Source of the DNA: Diplodia intermedia
Lineage: Eukaryota; Ascomycota; Dothideomycetes; Botryosphaeriales; Botryosphaeriaceae
Direction of reading: 5' to 3'
DNA: 64,000 bases
NCBI GenBank assembly: GCA_021495925.1
Contig: JAKEKT010000020.1
Coordinates: forward strand, 62,001 to 126,000
This document shows, piece by piece, positions 22,213-33,634 of this stretch. Position numbers and translations under genes: made by a program. Each line of letters opens with the position of its first letter. Position 1 is the stretch's first letter. Below the pieces are notes generated by a model. It did no database searches. It saw only the letters and a list, made by a program, of their open reading frames with translations, and was not told the DNA's origin.

Positions 22213-23190
22213 ATAATATTGGTGGGGACTTGAGGGGCTCCTTGCTTTGAGATTTTGCTCTCTTTTTCTTATATATTAGTATGCTGGCACCATCACGTTT
22301 CCTTCCCTTTTCTCGCATTCGGGAGTGTATGGACGACGATATGTGGCTCTCCTTTTTGAATGGCATACACGGAACAAAAAAGCGAGGGGAAAGGAGGGGA
22401 TGTGCTTGGATGAAGGTGGAGGGTTAGGGGATGGTAGAGTATGACCTGATGAAACTTTTACGGAAATTTTATCGGGTTGATTTCCAAAAATGGCAATGAG
22501 TTTAGTTCAGAGATCTTGATCGGTTTTTGTGATATCCAGTGGCTGACTAAGTAATACCCTCAGAGCTTTGATCAAACTTTGAGTGGAGACATGAAAGGTT
22601 GCATTGGGGTTTCCGGTTCCGAACGATTTCCTTGCGACTTGGTCGGGTTCTCCGTATTTGATCTGCGATGCGCAGGGGTAGATGATGTGGATTCTTTGAA
22701 CACTTGATACTGCTTCTCGAACGACAGTGATGGCCTCTTGCGGGGATAGTGGGACGTGTGGGGTCGTCGTGGGTCGAGTCGAGCCCCAGCTTTTTGTCTT
22801 TGCTGATCTCTCAGAAGTCGCGGTCCATGATGTGATGACACTCTCAAGCTCAATAATCATATTGAACTGTGGTGGCCTGGACTCTGACTCCTGTTGTGAC
22901 GTCAAACTCCTGGCATCTGTTGCATGGCCTTAGAGCGATACTGGTGTTTTCAAAGTCACTTGGAGAGAGCACTTTAGCAAGGGTAGTCCAAGGGACGTGG
23001 ATGCAGCTTCGTCATACCAAGCGAACCAAAACTCGTATACGGCGACACTACTCAGAGTAGGCGCTAACATGTACTTTACGGTATGCTCATATACTTATTA
23101 AAAAAAGAAAAGAGAAAGGAAGAAAAAGGGAAACGACGTAAGCCACCATGCGCAAGACAAGCCAAGTAGATAGTATCCTCACTTTTCCAA
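22213..23190. other. convergent intergenic region; one doubtful frame
   Basis: 3' flanks of eIF3a and the leftward hydrolase. A minus-strand frame at 22905-22507 (132 codons) has fairly protein-like composition (ESVITSWTATSERS..., VVREAVSSVQRIHIIYP) but begins without an ATG and has no recognisable family. It could be a decayed exon or a chance frame. Confidence 0.3.
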
Positions 23191-24682
23191 CTAATCGTCC
23201 GTCATCCTCAACACGCTCAAATCGCCCCTCTTCTTGCGCTCCTTCTGGACCCACTCGACACCGTCGAGCAGATACGGCACGAAGCGGGCGGGGTTCTCGG
23301 TGGCGGGGAAGTGGCCGAGGCCGGGCATGGTGGTGTGCTTTGCGCCGGGGACGCGGGCGGCGGCGGCCTCGGCGACGGCGGGCGTCGTCGACCAGTCGTA
23401 CTCGCCCGTGAGCATGTAGACGGGGCAGGCGGCCGTGTTGACGGCGGCGAGGCGCGCGCGGCCGTCCCAGCCGCCAAAGTAGAAGTCGAGGTCGCCGTGG
23501 AAGACGCCGTAGGCCTGCGCCGAGTACGTGTGGTAGAGCAGCGCCCTGCAGCCGGCCGGCGCCGTGGGCGAGAGCATGCCGTAGACGGACTCGGGCGCGT
23601 AGAGGGCTTGGTTGGTGGTGGGGGATTTGTCGTGGAAGAAGCGTTGCATGGTGAGGTGGTCGGAGCTGGTTGTTGAGAAAGGTCAGTGTGGCTCTGATGG
23701 GGATGTACGGAGGGGGGAATGGTGGGGGGTGGGAGTATGCGTACGCTTGCAGAGCGATGGTGCCGCCGGCCTTGACCTCGGTGTTGCGCATGGCGATGGC
23801 GAGGCAGACCTGGCCGGCCATGGAGGCGCCGCAGACGATGGGCTTGTTCAGCTGCAGCTTCTGGATGACGGCGGCGATGCAGCCGACGTACGCATCCTCG
23901 GTCGTCGTGTGCGAGCCGGGCAGGTAGCCTTGCGGCGGGAAGCTGCGGCCGTGGGCGGGCAGGTCAAAGGCGTACATGGTCAGCCGCTCGCGCAGCCGCC
24001 GGTCGTTCATGACGCCGTGATACTGCCTACTGTCCGAGCCCGCCGTGTGCAGGAAGAGCAGCTGCTGCTTTCCCACGCCGGCCTTCTCGACGAAGATCTT
24101 GGTCCGCCCCCACCCCGGCGCCGTCACGTAAATGTAGCGCCCAGTGATGTAGTCCTCGTCCGGCTCCGCCGGATCCGGGTCAGTGGGCGTGGGCCCGCAG
24201 TGCGCATCGTGGAGGAGCTCAAGGGCCCGGCGCCAGATGTGTGCGTATTGTCCGAAGGCCTCTTGATCACCTGCGGCCTCGACGCCCTTTTGCTTGATGT
24301 TCATGCCGTACATTCCTGGTGTTGTCGAGTTAGCCATGCGACTCAGTGAACGGCAGTGATCGCAGCACATACCCCAGTAGCTCTGATAAGGCATCTTAGG
24401 AACGGGCTTGAAGAACTCCTCCCATTGCTCTGGAAGAGCTAGGAGGCTGAACCTGGCTTTGTCGGGGCTGCCCAATTCAGCGCTGCCTTTTCCGTTGGCG
24501 ACAGTGACAAGAATTGTAGCGTCATTGTCGGCAGACTTGATGCCGAACGTTACAGGAGTGACAATTGCACCTGTGGTAGTGAAAGCCAGGTACTGGCCGT
24601 CAGTCTTCAAGGCGTCATTGAGCTTGGCGATGGTGCTCTCCCCTCCGAGGGCTTTAGGGAGGTCGGACCAAGCGTGAGCCAT
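23191..24682 (-). CDS. alpha/beta hydrolase with N-terminal SCP2-like domain
   Basis: Three exons, 24682-24373, 24315-23745 and 23665-23191, give 451 residues. Residues 1-90 resemble an SCP2/sterol-carrier-like fold: TDGQYLAFTTTGAI, a DATILVTVANGKGSAEL strand pair, then KARFSLLALPEQWEEFFK. From about 160 on is an alpha/beta hydrolase: oxyanion-hole segment LFLHTAGSDSRQY, DLPAHGRS, nucleophile Ser268 in CGASMAGQ, acid Asp in LTGEYDWS and His in PGLGHFP. The triad is complete, so esterase/hydrolase activity on a hydrophobic or acyl substrate is likely, but the substrate is unknown. Both splices restore the frame exactly (phases 1 and 2), with GTATGT and GTACGC donors. The SCP2 reading is inference from pattern, weaker than the hydrolase call. 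Confidence 0.8.
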
Positions 24683-25797
24683 TCTGCTTCAGCGGGAGAG
24701 TTTTGCAAGGTCAATTGAGTTCGGAAGGATCAGGAAACAAAGAGCAAGCGATTCACTATGAGTTCCGCAGGTAGATAGTCTGAGAGAATCGAGGGTTTTG
24801 TGACGGGTCGTCTACGTGTCGGATGAGAGGGGAAGGCAATGCATTAACTCAATCCGTTATTCCCTTCATCCAGTCGCAGCCGCAGGGCTGACGGGCACGG
24901 CTGCCGGCGACAAGGGCGGTGGACTGATAGCAGCATTGTTGTGATGACAAGCCAGGCGTCGAGATGCGGGGAGAGGTCACTAGGTACTGCAAGGATGCGG
25001 GGAAAGCGCGCTAGGGGGCCGTTGGCGACCATCAACGTGCGCCTATCGTTTCCTCAAGTTGCCCCAGCTCCTCTGGTGGTTGGCTGGAAGGCGGGTGTAG
25101 TGTGACGGTTCAGGGTGTGTGGAGTGACCGGAGAAGAGGAGACTCGACCTGCCTGCGGCGACACGTACGTCTAAACTAGCGACTAACCTCTCACCCTTGT
25201 GCCGATCTTTGACCTCGCTGCCTGACGTCATCGAACGATATATCTCGATTCAGTCCAGCTGTAGGAGCGGGGATGGTTATTTCGACTCTCCACATGACGG
25301 GTATTGTCTATGACTTCAGACATTGTTTGCGCCAAGTCGAAGGACATGCCCCGCTGGGACAGTGACAACTTCATAAGACGTGCGGCGGGCGATGTAGAGA
25401 CGTAGAGGTAAGCCAGGGTCGGATCGGAGGCTCTGCGCAGGTCACCCAAGTGCCGGCGGGTGCCTTCCTTTTCTGGGACGTCCAAGAACGCGCCCTGTTT
25501 AGGTAGCAGCGTAAGCGAGACCCTGTTTGTATGTCGCAGGACGAAAAAGCCAGGCTCCCTCTTCTTCCTCACCAACCACCGACTACATTGGTTCTTGTGA
25601 GTCCGCCATGACCTCTCGTTGCACCGCAAGAAGCTGACTACTCCGCACCCAACCAGCCGATCAAAGTGCCATCTCACGCTCCAACCCGCTCTTTCGCGCA
25701 AAGTCCAGGTCTGTCTTTCTGCCGGCGCACATGTCACCCTACAAGATGAGCGCAGTGACTACCTTCCAGATCCGACAGTGCAACCTCCACTGCCGCC
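24683..25797. other. intergenic, no supported gene
   Basis: Divergent spacer between the hydrolase and the small membrane-protein frame. A minus-strand frame at 25737-25228 (169 codons) is Arg-rich with no motif and was not called. Confidence 0.4.
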
Positions 25798-25980
25798 ATG
25801 AACAACAACACACAAAACCTCACGTCACCTGCAGACGCGGTCGAGGCGCTGCCAACGAATACGAAAATCACCATCGGCGCCTGCGTTGGCAGCGCTGTCG
25901 TATTCCTTCTCCTTCTGGCTGCGGCCATGCCGCTTGTCAAGCGCTGGCACCGTCGCGGTCAGCCCCAGCACATTTACTAA
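25798..25980 (+). CDS. possible single-pass membrane microprotein
   Basis: A 60-residue frame with ATG in good context (CTGCCGCCATGAAC). The polar N-terminus (NNNTQNLTSPADAVEALPTN) is followed by a clean hydrophobic helix (ITIGACVGSAVVFLLLLAAA), then a positive stop-transfer patch (KRWHRRG) and QPQHIY. The topology (N-out, C-in by the positive-inside rule) is self-consistent, which is unusual for a chance frame. No homologue recognised. It could instead be the last exon of a larger gene. Confidence 0.4.
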   Translation: MNNNTQNLTSPADAVEALPTNTKITIGACVGSAVVFLLLLAAAMPLVKRWHRRGQPQHIY

Positions 25981-27478
25981 GTCTGGATCCTGCGTTGCCG
26001 TTGACTTCGACACCATGCAGATGGAAGTGAAACGCAAGGAGATCGGGCTTGGACCAGCTTGGATGACGTTGTCGCGGCGACCCTTCTTGAAGGATTTCTA
26101 GCTAGCGATAACAGGAAGCTCACGGAGCAGATTGAGTAGATGATAGCCTGCGATCCACATCAAATCGATTGTCCTCAGCTGATCCTCAGCAAGCTTCTGC
26201 GGTGACAGTGTTTCGGCCCATGCGCTTCCACCCCACAAGTCCAGAGCTGATACCGCGAGCGATCGACCTTTTGGTTTTCAAATCATGCAGCAGACGAGCG
26301 TCGTGAAATTGCAGATAGCATCGACGCTGGGCTCTTCGTGTGGCTATGGCTCAACCCCACCGAAGACCATGTGCCTTGACGATCATGGCTTGTTGAGGCG
26401 CAGATCTGCTCGAATGGTGCAGATGAGTTGAAGAAAATGCGGTCGCTGCTTGTTCCGCGCACGGCAAGAATCCCGGGGCTCGATGGGGCGGGCGGAAAGG
26501 CGGCAGACAGAGGCTCGAGGTTGGGCTCAAGAAAGCGCGGCGGGGATGGTTTGCGGGCGGCAAGGCCGGTTCTTACGGCGGCTCCTTCAAAGCCAACGAT
26601 CATGACGTTAATCGCCGAGTTGATCAAACAACGAGCTGCACAACCCACAAGCTTCTGGGTTGAGGACGGCGTGACACAGCATCGGGTCCAGCGGTGGGAT
26701 TCTTGCAAAGCACCGACGGGGTACCCCCAATCCGGGTCGCCCGCAGCGGGGAGAATATATTGAAACAATTGCGACTGTGCCTCATCCGGGATGGCGGCCG
26801 AGAACCGGCAGCTGTCGCGTTATTGAGGGCGCGACCCAGGGCAGCGGCGAGGGAAGGCAGGGAGAAGACAAGGAAAATGCGATCAGCGGGGATGCTGCGA
26901 TGTCGCGCAGATTCGGAGCGTGGGGCTCTGACGTTTTGCATCACGAGATCGTCAGGGCGTGCGCCGATGAGGCTTGGGGCTTGCCGGGCAGTACCGATCG
27001 ATGACAGCAGAAAGGAGCAGCGTTGTCGTCCGTCGCCGCGTGGGCGAGCAGGGAAGCCGGCAGGCACGACGTCAATGGCTCTGGAGTGCGCAGCAGTAGT
27101 CAGGGGTTCTGGAGTGATAAGCTTCATGGAGGAGTAGCCGCTTGGGCCCAGCGCGCAGGCGGGTAAGGAACAGAGCTACTGCTAGCCTTGCAAGCCACAG
27201 CCTCCACCACGCGCCAGCCCGTGGCCTTCCGGGCCCTGGACCGCGAGCGTATCGCGCCCCAAACGACCAAGCGCTGCTTCTTCGGCGCCAATGACTGGCT
27301 TTCAGCTCGCGCGAATCGTGCTACATACGTACTACTGTTGTGTGACCCGATGAGGTGGGTAAGTCATTCGGATAAAGCCAGCCCAATGCCTCCCCGGAAA
27401 CCGGCTGGACGACTTGATCACCGTCGCGTCTTTCTCTTGCTTCTTCCCAGCGAGTCCTTCAAACCAACCAACATAACA
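25981..27478. other. intergenic, no supported gene
   Basis: About 1.5 kb with overlapping frames on both strands but no motif or codon pattern favouring one. The last 70 bases are CT-rich and end CAACATAACA before the next ATG, a likely fungal promoter/leader. Confidence 0.45.
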
Positions 27479-27799
27479 ATGGCCTTCTACTTCGACGACC
27501 TCCTCACTGCCGGCGACGCCGAGCAAGCCCTCCGCTGCAAGTTCTCGCCCGTCGACATCCGGCCTAACTCGGCTACGAGCGAAAGCACCGCCAGCTCGTC
27601 TTCCAAGGACAGCACCGCGCCCTGCCTGCGCAACAGCAGCACCCGCCAAAAGCTCGTCAAGAACAGCGCCCGCTACTCCACCCCCATCGCTTGCGCAACC
27701 TGGCCCTGCAAGACCCCGCGCGTCGAGGAGATGCGCCGCTCTCAGTTCCAATCGCAATACTATGCCCACCGCATGGGCTACTCCTACCTCAACCTATGA
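27479..27799 (+). CDS. small conserved-looking hypothetical protein
   Basis: A 106-residue single-exon frame starting in a strong fungal context (ACATAACAATGGCC) behind a CT-rich leader. It begins MAFYFDDLLTAGDAEQALR, has a Ser-rich middle (SATSESTASSSSKDS), then RQKLVKNSARYSTPI, a Cys-containing segment and an aromatic C-terminus (SQYYAHRMGYSYLNL). Third positions are strongly C-biased like the highly expressed genes here. No domain recognised and no signal peptide. The distinct N- and C-terminal blocks around a low-complexity linker suggest a real protein. Confidence 0.5.
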   Translation: MAFYFDDLLTAGDAEQALRCKFSPVDIRPNSATSESTASSSSKDSTAPCLRNSSTRQKLVKNSARYSTPIACATWPCKTPRVEEMRRSQFQSQYYAHRMGYSYLNL

Positions 27800-29313
27800 G
27801 CGTTGAAACATGGTTGTTTTTCAACTGCAAAATTTTCACAAGATACCCCGAGACGTATTGTCTCTGCTCCGCGATACCTAGATTAGAAGGTGGCTCTTCC
27901 GGCGGCTACTACTCGGATCCACGCGCCGTGGACGCCCTTCTCGCCGAAAGAACACCATCGGCCCCAGCGGCCTTTTCCTATGTCCTGTTCTTCTTTTCTC
28001 CGGGTCGTTTTCTGATTCTGTCATCCTCCGGAACCACTCTCTTGCATCGGCCACTTGACCGAAACCTTGGAAGTCGATCACTCCACTTCCCACGCCGGAG
28101 AAAAAGATGGAAATACCACACTCGTCGAGCGCTTTGCGATGTCCATTCTCGCCATACTCCTATAGATTGCTTCGAGCAATTCCAGCCACTCCTTCTTCCA
28201 GGTCCCGAAACACCTTGGGAGGATTTGACTTTTGTCAGTGTAGGGGATGAATGTCTAGTTGTAAGAGACAATCGTCTTGCTCTGGATCGACACTTCACGG
28301 CAGCACTGGCACTGCCATCATCAGTCACTACCCCGACCATCATCAAACCCGCGTCTATGCCAAGAGATACAGAGGGATTCGAAGGCTGCATGCAGGAACG
28401 AAAGCCGATGCGATGAAGCTTGTGGGAGGACCTGCATTAGCCGCCCAACTAGCTAGCTCTTGATCTGCGGTCTAGACTTGGTGCCGCGGTGCTGCCCGAT
28501 CAACCAGTTATAGATAGGCAAAGAATTGTAGTTAGTAGCTAGCATGGAATGGAACCCGCCGCCCGTTGCGCGGCCAAGAAGCAAACACGCGTCTTTTTTT
28601 CCGCCTCTCTCCACTCGTGAATTGTCTATCGTCAGTGGCTGCTAATCGGTAAGCCCTGGCGCGTTATCTTTGGCGCAGAGCAATGGTGTCAGTTGAAGCA
28701 GATCTGGACTTGCGAGAACTAAACTGGTTGTATATCCAGACATAGGATTCGACTACCCCTGTCAGCAGGATGAGATATTTCTGTCAGATCGTCGGGGGAT
28801 GAAGCTCAATTCTCTCGCGCATCGCCGTGGAGAGAAAAATCGTAGATGGAAGAGAGGCTAGAACAGCCACAACAGGCGACGGACTGCTCTCACAACCACG
28901 GTTCGTGCTGCGTGGAGTCCGACCGAGAGAGCCCGAGCAGGTCCCTGAGGTCGGGACGTGCGAGCCTCAAGACGTGCGGGACGAACCGCATTGGTGAAAC
29001 GAGGGGCAAGGTGGAAACGTCGCAAGCATGCTTGCTCTCCTGGCTGTCTACTGACTGGGATCGTGCCTTCGATGTTTCTTCCACCCGCTTGTCCGCACAC
29101 CACCGTGCCGCTCGGCGTTTTCTCCCACCACGCACGTCATTGCCGAGGTCCGATAACAACTCCACCGTTGCGCCATTGCCTGCCGCTACACCACTAGACC
29201 ATTAGCCTCTGCATCAGACGCGTGAAACCTCTCCCCAGAGACCAAGACACGTCCACCCCAAGCCCCGAGCTCCGTGAAACGTCGCCGTCCGCACACCCCG
29301 GAAAGATAAAGTC
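27800..29313. other. intergenic, no supported gene
   Basis: About 1.5 kb upstream of the second hydrolase. Several frames of 60-240 codons overlap on both strands, all with erratic composition. No RNA gene or repeat recognised. Confidence 0.45.
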
Positions 29314-30828
29314 ATGGCCGGCGGTCTGGGCCTCAACGCCGCCTCATCACTACCCTACGCCACCCGCATCACCACCATCACCACCATCACCGCCGCCGGT
29401 GCCGCCGCACTCCTGCTGCTCGCCGCCACGAAATCCCTCAACCGCCAGGGAGAAGGGAAAGATGACGCCAAGAGAAACGTGCTGCCCTCCCCGCGCACTA
29501 CGCTGCTGCCGGCGCTGACGGCCGCCGAGCGGCGCGACCTGCCCTACCCGCCCGACGGTCTGCTGCCGGGCGCCCGCGACGTCGACTCGCCGTACGGCAG
29601 CATGCGCGTGTACGAGTGGGGCCCGGAGGAGGGCGCGAAGGTGTTGCTGGTTCACGGCATCAGCACGCCGTGCGTGGCGCTGGCGGCCGTTGCTGAGGAG
29701 CTGGTGAGGAGGGGGAGGAGGGTCATGTTGTTCGGTGAGTGAGGTTCCGGTCTTTGTGCCAGTTATCTTTTCTCTTTCGCTCCTCCCCAGTCAAGAAAAA
29801 AGAAAAAAGACAACACCTTACCCGCCCACCACCCCCCAAAACACCACTAACCCGCACCCCCCTCCTCTCCGTCCGGGCGGGGCCCCCCAACAGACCTCTT
29901 CGGCCGCGGCTACTCGGACAGCCCCACCGACCTCCCCCACGACTCGCGCCTGTACACGGCCCAGATCGCCCTCGCCCTCGCCTCGTCCCCGCTCTCCTGG
30001 ACCGGCTCCGGCCCCGGCCGCTCCTTCGCCATCGTCGGCTACAGCCTCGGCGGCGGCATCGCCGCCGACTTCGCCTCGTACTTCTTCCCCGCCCCCGCCT
30101 CGTCGCTCGTCCTGATCGCGCCCGGCGGCGTCCTGCGCCGCGCCCGCGCCGGCTGGACCAGCTGGCTGCTGTACGACGTGCTCGCGGCGCTGCCCGGCAC
30201 CGCGGCCGTGCTAAGGTGGGCGGTCGCGAGGAGGCTGTACACGCCGCCGCCGCCGCTTGAATCGGCGGCGACGGCCGAGCCTTTTCCCTGTCCTCCAACG
30301 GACGTCGGCAACGCCGCCGCGCAGGCGGAGGCTGGGCAGGTGGTGGTGGTGGCTGCTCGGCGGCAGCAGGAAGGGAATGGTAGGGGTAGGAGCAGCAGCA
30401 TGCTTTCGCACCCGACGCCCCTGTTGCCCGGCCGCCCGCAGCACGTCACGGCCGCCGGCGCGGTCAACTGGCAGCTGGCGCACCACGCCGGGTTCGTGGT
30501 GCCGGCGTTTGTGAGCTGCATGCGGCGCGCGCCGATCTACGGGCAGCAGGCGCGGTGGCGGGTGCTGGGCGAGAAGATCGAGGCGGAGAGGGCCGCCGCG
30601 AGGCTGCAGGGGAGGAAGATGACGGGAGAGGGCGTGTTGTTGGTGCTGGGCAGGGACGATCCGATCGTGCGCGTGGACGAGGTGGGGACGGATGCGGTGG
30701 AGGCGCTGGGTGGGGAGCGGAATGTGAAGACGGTCGTGTTGGACGCTGGGCATGAGGTGCCGATGAGTAGGCCGAAGGAGGTGGCGGAGGCCATGGTGGA
30801 GTTTTGGGAGGCGAGGGGTGGGGTGTAG
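29314..30828 (+). CDS. membrane-anchored alpha/beta hydrolase
   Basis: Two exons, 29314-29734 and 29894-30828, joined in phase 1, give 451 residues. Residues about 17-41 form one hydrophobic segment (ITTITAAGAAALLLLAATKS), probably an N-terminal membrane anchor. The hydrolase core has the oxyanion-hole strand VLLVHGIST, then FDLFGRGYSDSP encoded across the intron, nucleophile Ser191 in VGYSLGGG, the acid in LVLGRDDPIV and the His in DAGHEVPMS. A cap domain with an Arg/Gln/Ser-rich insertion lies between about 255 and 330. The family includes lipases, epoxide hydrolases and serine hydrolases; the substrate cannot be named. The intron is 159 nt, long for this window, with a C-rich 3' half. A T17 run follows the stop closely. 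Confidence 0.85.
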
Positions 30829-33634
30829 AGGTGTTTTTTTTTTTTTTTTTGGTGGGAGTTGGGGGGGAATCAGGGATAGAGTCGTGTGCTTAGGGTGGCT
30901 ATAGATATGTAGACGCATAGACTTGAACGGTTCACCCTTTATAGGATTGCTCGGATATCGATTGAGGTCGAAGGTGTAGAGAGTGGACTCGGTCTCCGTA
31001 ACTCAGAGTCCAATCCTATTCCAGGCGACTCAGGGACTGTGAAGTCACTGACAGGCTTCCTTGTGACCGGCTGGTGGTACGTACCTTAGCACTGCCATTT
31101 AATATGGAGAGGAAGACGCCTGTTCACCTTCCCTAGGCATAGAGTCGCATATTCAAGCACGCTGCACTTCAACCTAACACGAGCACTGTCGCTGGGGCGC
31201 ATGTCGCATTCACTTGGTCGGCGCCCCCGGTCCATCAATAACTTGTCAGCAGGCACCGTTGATCACCATATACGATCAAGTATCAACTGCAGCATTTGGA
31301 GACTTTAATGTATAGCATCAACTGTTTTTGGTAAAGAACAGCGACACTGGGAGCTTCGTTTGACATGTTCAAAGGGTATTAACCAAGGGGGCGCGGAAGA
31401 AAAAAGTGTTCGCGGAAAATTCTCTCTGTGCTGGTATTCTTACTGTGGCCCCAATCCAACAATAGTATCCTACAATTATCGGCCGCCAACTGTTCCGGCC
31501 GTTTCAAGCTCAATATCCGGGCTGCTTTATCATGAAACAATGGTCACGAGAGTAGCCCGTATGCATTAAATATCGTGCCTAGCTGTAGGAAGCGGGTCAA
31601 GAGACTTGGCGAAAGAGATGGCCCGCGGAAGCTTTGCGAATTGCACTACTCTTGGAGAGGCGAAGGCTTCATTCAGTGAGTTTCCCTTTTGTCATCCGAT
31701 TGATTACCACAAATGCTTGCAGGGACTCCCATCGTGGATCGAGGGACTTAGTCGGAAGATATGAAGGAGTCGGCGCGGGCCTTGTTGCCTTCGTTCGGGA
31801 CAACAAGCAAAAGAGCGTGGTGATGGGCACATCCCGAGCGCACTCCAGCACCCGCCTCACCTGCACCTCCGCACTACACCTTCACCCGTCCACCCTGTTC
31901 GATTCCCACCCGGAGCAGCACCAAATCTTTCACCACCTCTGGAAACAAAAAAAGAAAATGGCAAAAACTATAGTTATCCTTACGGACCAGCGCTTGCTTT
32001 GCCCTTATTCTATGAGGGAGCGGCGGACTTGGCTATAGAAAACCCTAGACACGGTCGCCGCGGGTTTTTTTTCGCTTCCTCTTTGCATGCCTCACTGATC
32101 AAGTTAGCCTGTTCTGTCGGGTTCAAATCTTAGAACTTACCACTGCGCCACGAGGACGAGTAGTTCTGTCGGATGCCCTTGGGCGAGAAAAGCAGTTGCC
32201 GGCAAAACTTATAAACCCACCCCCAACAACCACCCATTACGCCCGCCTGTTTCACCCGCCCGCGATACTGGTAGGCAGCTCGAGACCCAACTCGTCGTCG
32301 CTGTCGTCCGGCGGCGCCGGTGACAACCACCACCATCTCACCTCGGCACAATCGACTGCGTAAAAAAAAAAAAAAAGAAGAAGAAAGGCTCGCGAGCTTC
32401 CAAAGCTGTCTCTCCCAACCTAAAGAAGCTACTGATGCGCTACATTTGTGCTTCGCGATGCCGTTGGACATCATCATGGCTGCGAATTGCTGCAAGGTGC
32501 TGTCAAGCATCTATATCGATGATGATTGTCCGAATTCCTCCAGAACGGCTGAAGGCATAAGCATGCAATGTGTCCAACACGCGAAAAAGAGACGGAATTT
32601 TGAAGGCCGTCTACAAGCGAGCCCGAGTTCGAGCTCAAGCATTGGTGTTCAAGTAACGTAGTAGAGTTTTCTCGACATCGTGGAGCATCGGACAGAGTGC
32701 TCATCTAAAGCAGTGCAAATCAAGATTCTGGGGATGCTCATCTGCTTAAATGAGCATGTGGTCAGATTTGCCGCGTCCAGGTGACCACGGCACATGTGCT
32801 TGGAAAGGCAGACCTGTACTTCTCAGCTGACTTGGGATTTGATCCGCTCTTAAAAGTGTAGGTTTGATTTCGCACTGAAACCTCACTCTCTAAGCCGAGC
32901 CTTGCATCGGTGATAACATAACCCATTCAGATATTACGGAGTACTTTTTCCCGGCTTGTTTTGGAGATTCCTGGATGTGTGCACGCCCGGTTCCCGGAGT
33001 GCCGCCTTCATGGAAGTATTGCAAGGCAACTTTGCTGTCCTCCACCTACAAGCATGTATGATCAAGCTCAGCATTTCCAGGAAATGCTGATTGTTTCCAG
33101 CGCTAATATACGATGCGGTTTTGTGAGCGTGAAGGCGGCCGAGACCTAAGGGGCTACTCCGCACGCAGAAAAAAGTATAAATAATTTTCCAAAGGAGTGA
33201 CATGATGGTAATTATGACCGATAATGAATGGTTCTGATGCCAAGAGTTGTATAGCTCTGATCATGGGCATTTATGTGGACTGACTGAGATGGCTGGATAC
33301 GAGTGAGTCAAATATAAGCCCTTGGGAGCATGCGTCACCTGGAAATATTCAATATGCAAATGATATAATAAGAGGCTCACGACGTCAGCTTGCAGCAGCC
33401 AGAAGGCCACAGTATGCTATTTATAATGAATCAACCGGCTCTCGCTTAAATACATATGCGGCGCTCGCTCTACACAAGTCACCGTTTCCATGGGTGCCAG
33501 CCTGTATCCACTTAGTCTCATGTACCCCACTTCAAAGCCTATAGACACGTCAGCCCAGCACACGGGATCGAGAATACCATAAAGAGCTTGGCAGAGTCTG
33601 CAAATGAGCGCAGCAGGCGGCAACAGCAGCAGCC
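30829..33634. other. gene-free, AT-richer stretch
   Basis: About 2.8 kb without a supportable gene, of lower GC than the flanks and with many short, stop-broken frames. It could be decayed repeat DNA at the boundary of the accessory island. A tRNA A-box-like sequence occurs on the minus strand near 32140 but no cloverleaf can be folded around it. Confidence 0.45.
30834..30850. repeat. poly(T) tract, 17 bases
   Basis: Uninterrupted T17 starting 6 bases after the hydrolase stop at 30828. Possibly the reverse-strand poly(A) of an inserted retro-copy, or a simple slippage tract. Confidence 0.8.

Noticed and set aside
22507..22905. 132-codon minus-strand frame with fairly protein-like composition
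   Set aside because: No ATG at the start, no plausible upstream exon found, and no recognisable family.
32100..32160. tRNA-like A-box (minus strand) and B-box (plus strand)
   Set aside because: The boxes are on opposite strands and no cloverleaf or acceptor stem can be folded.
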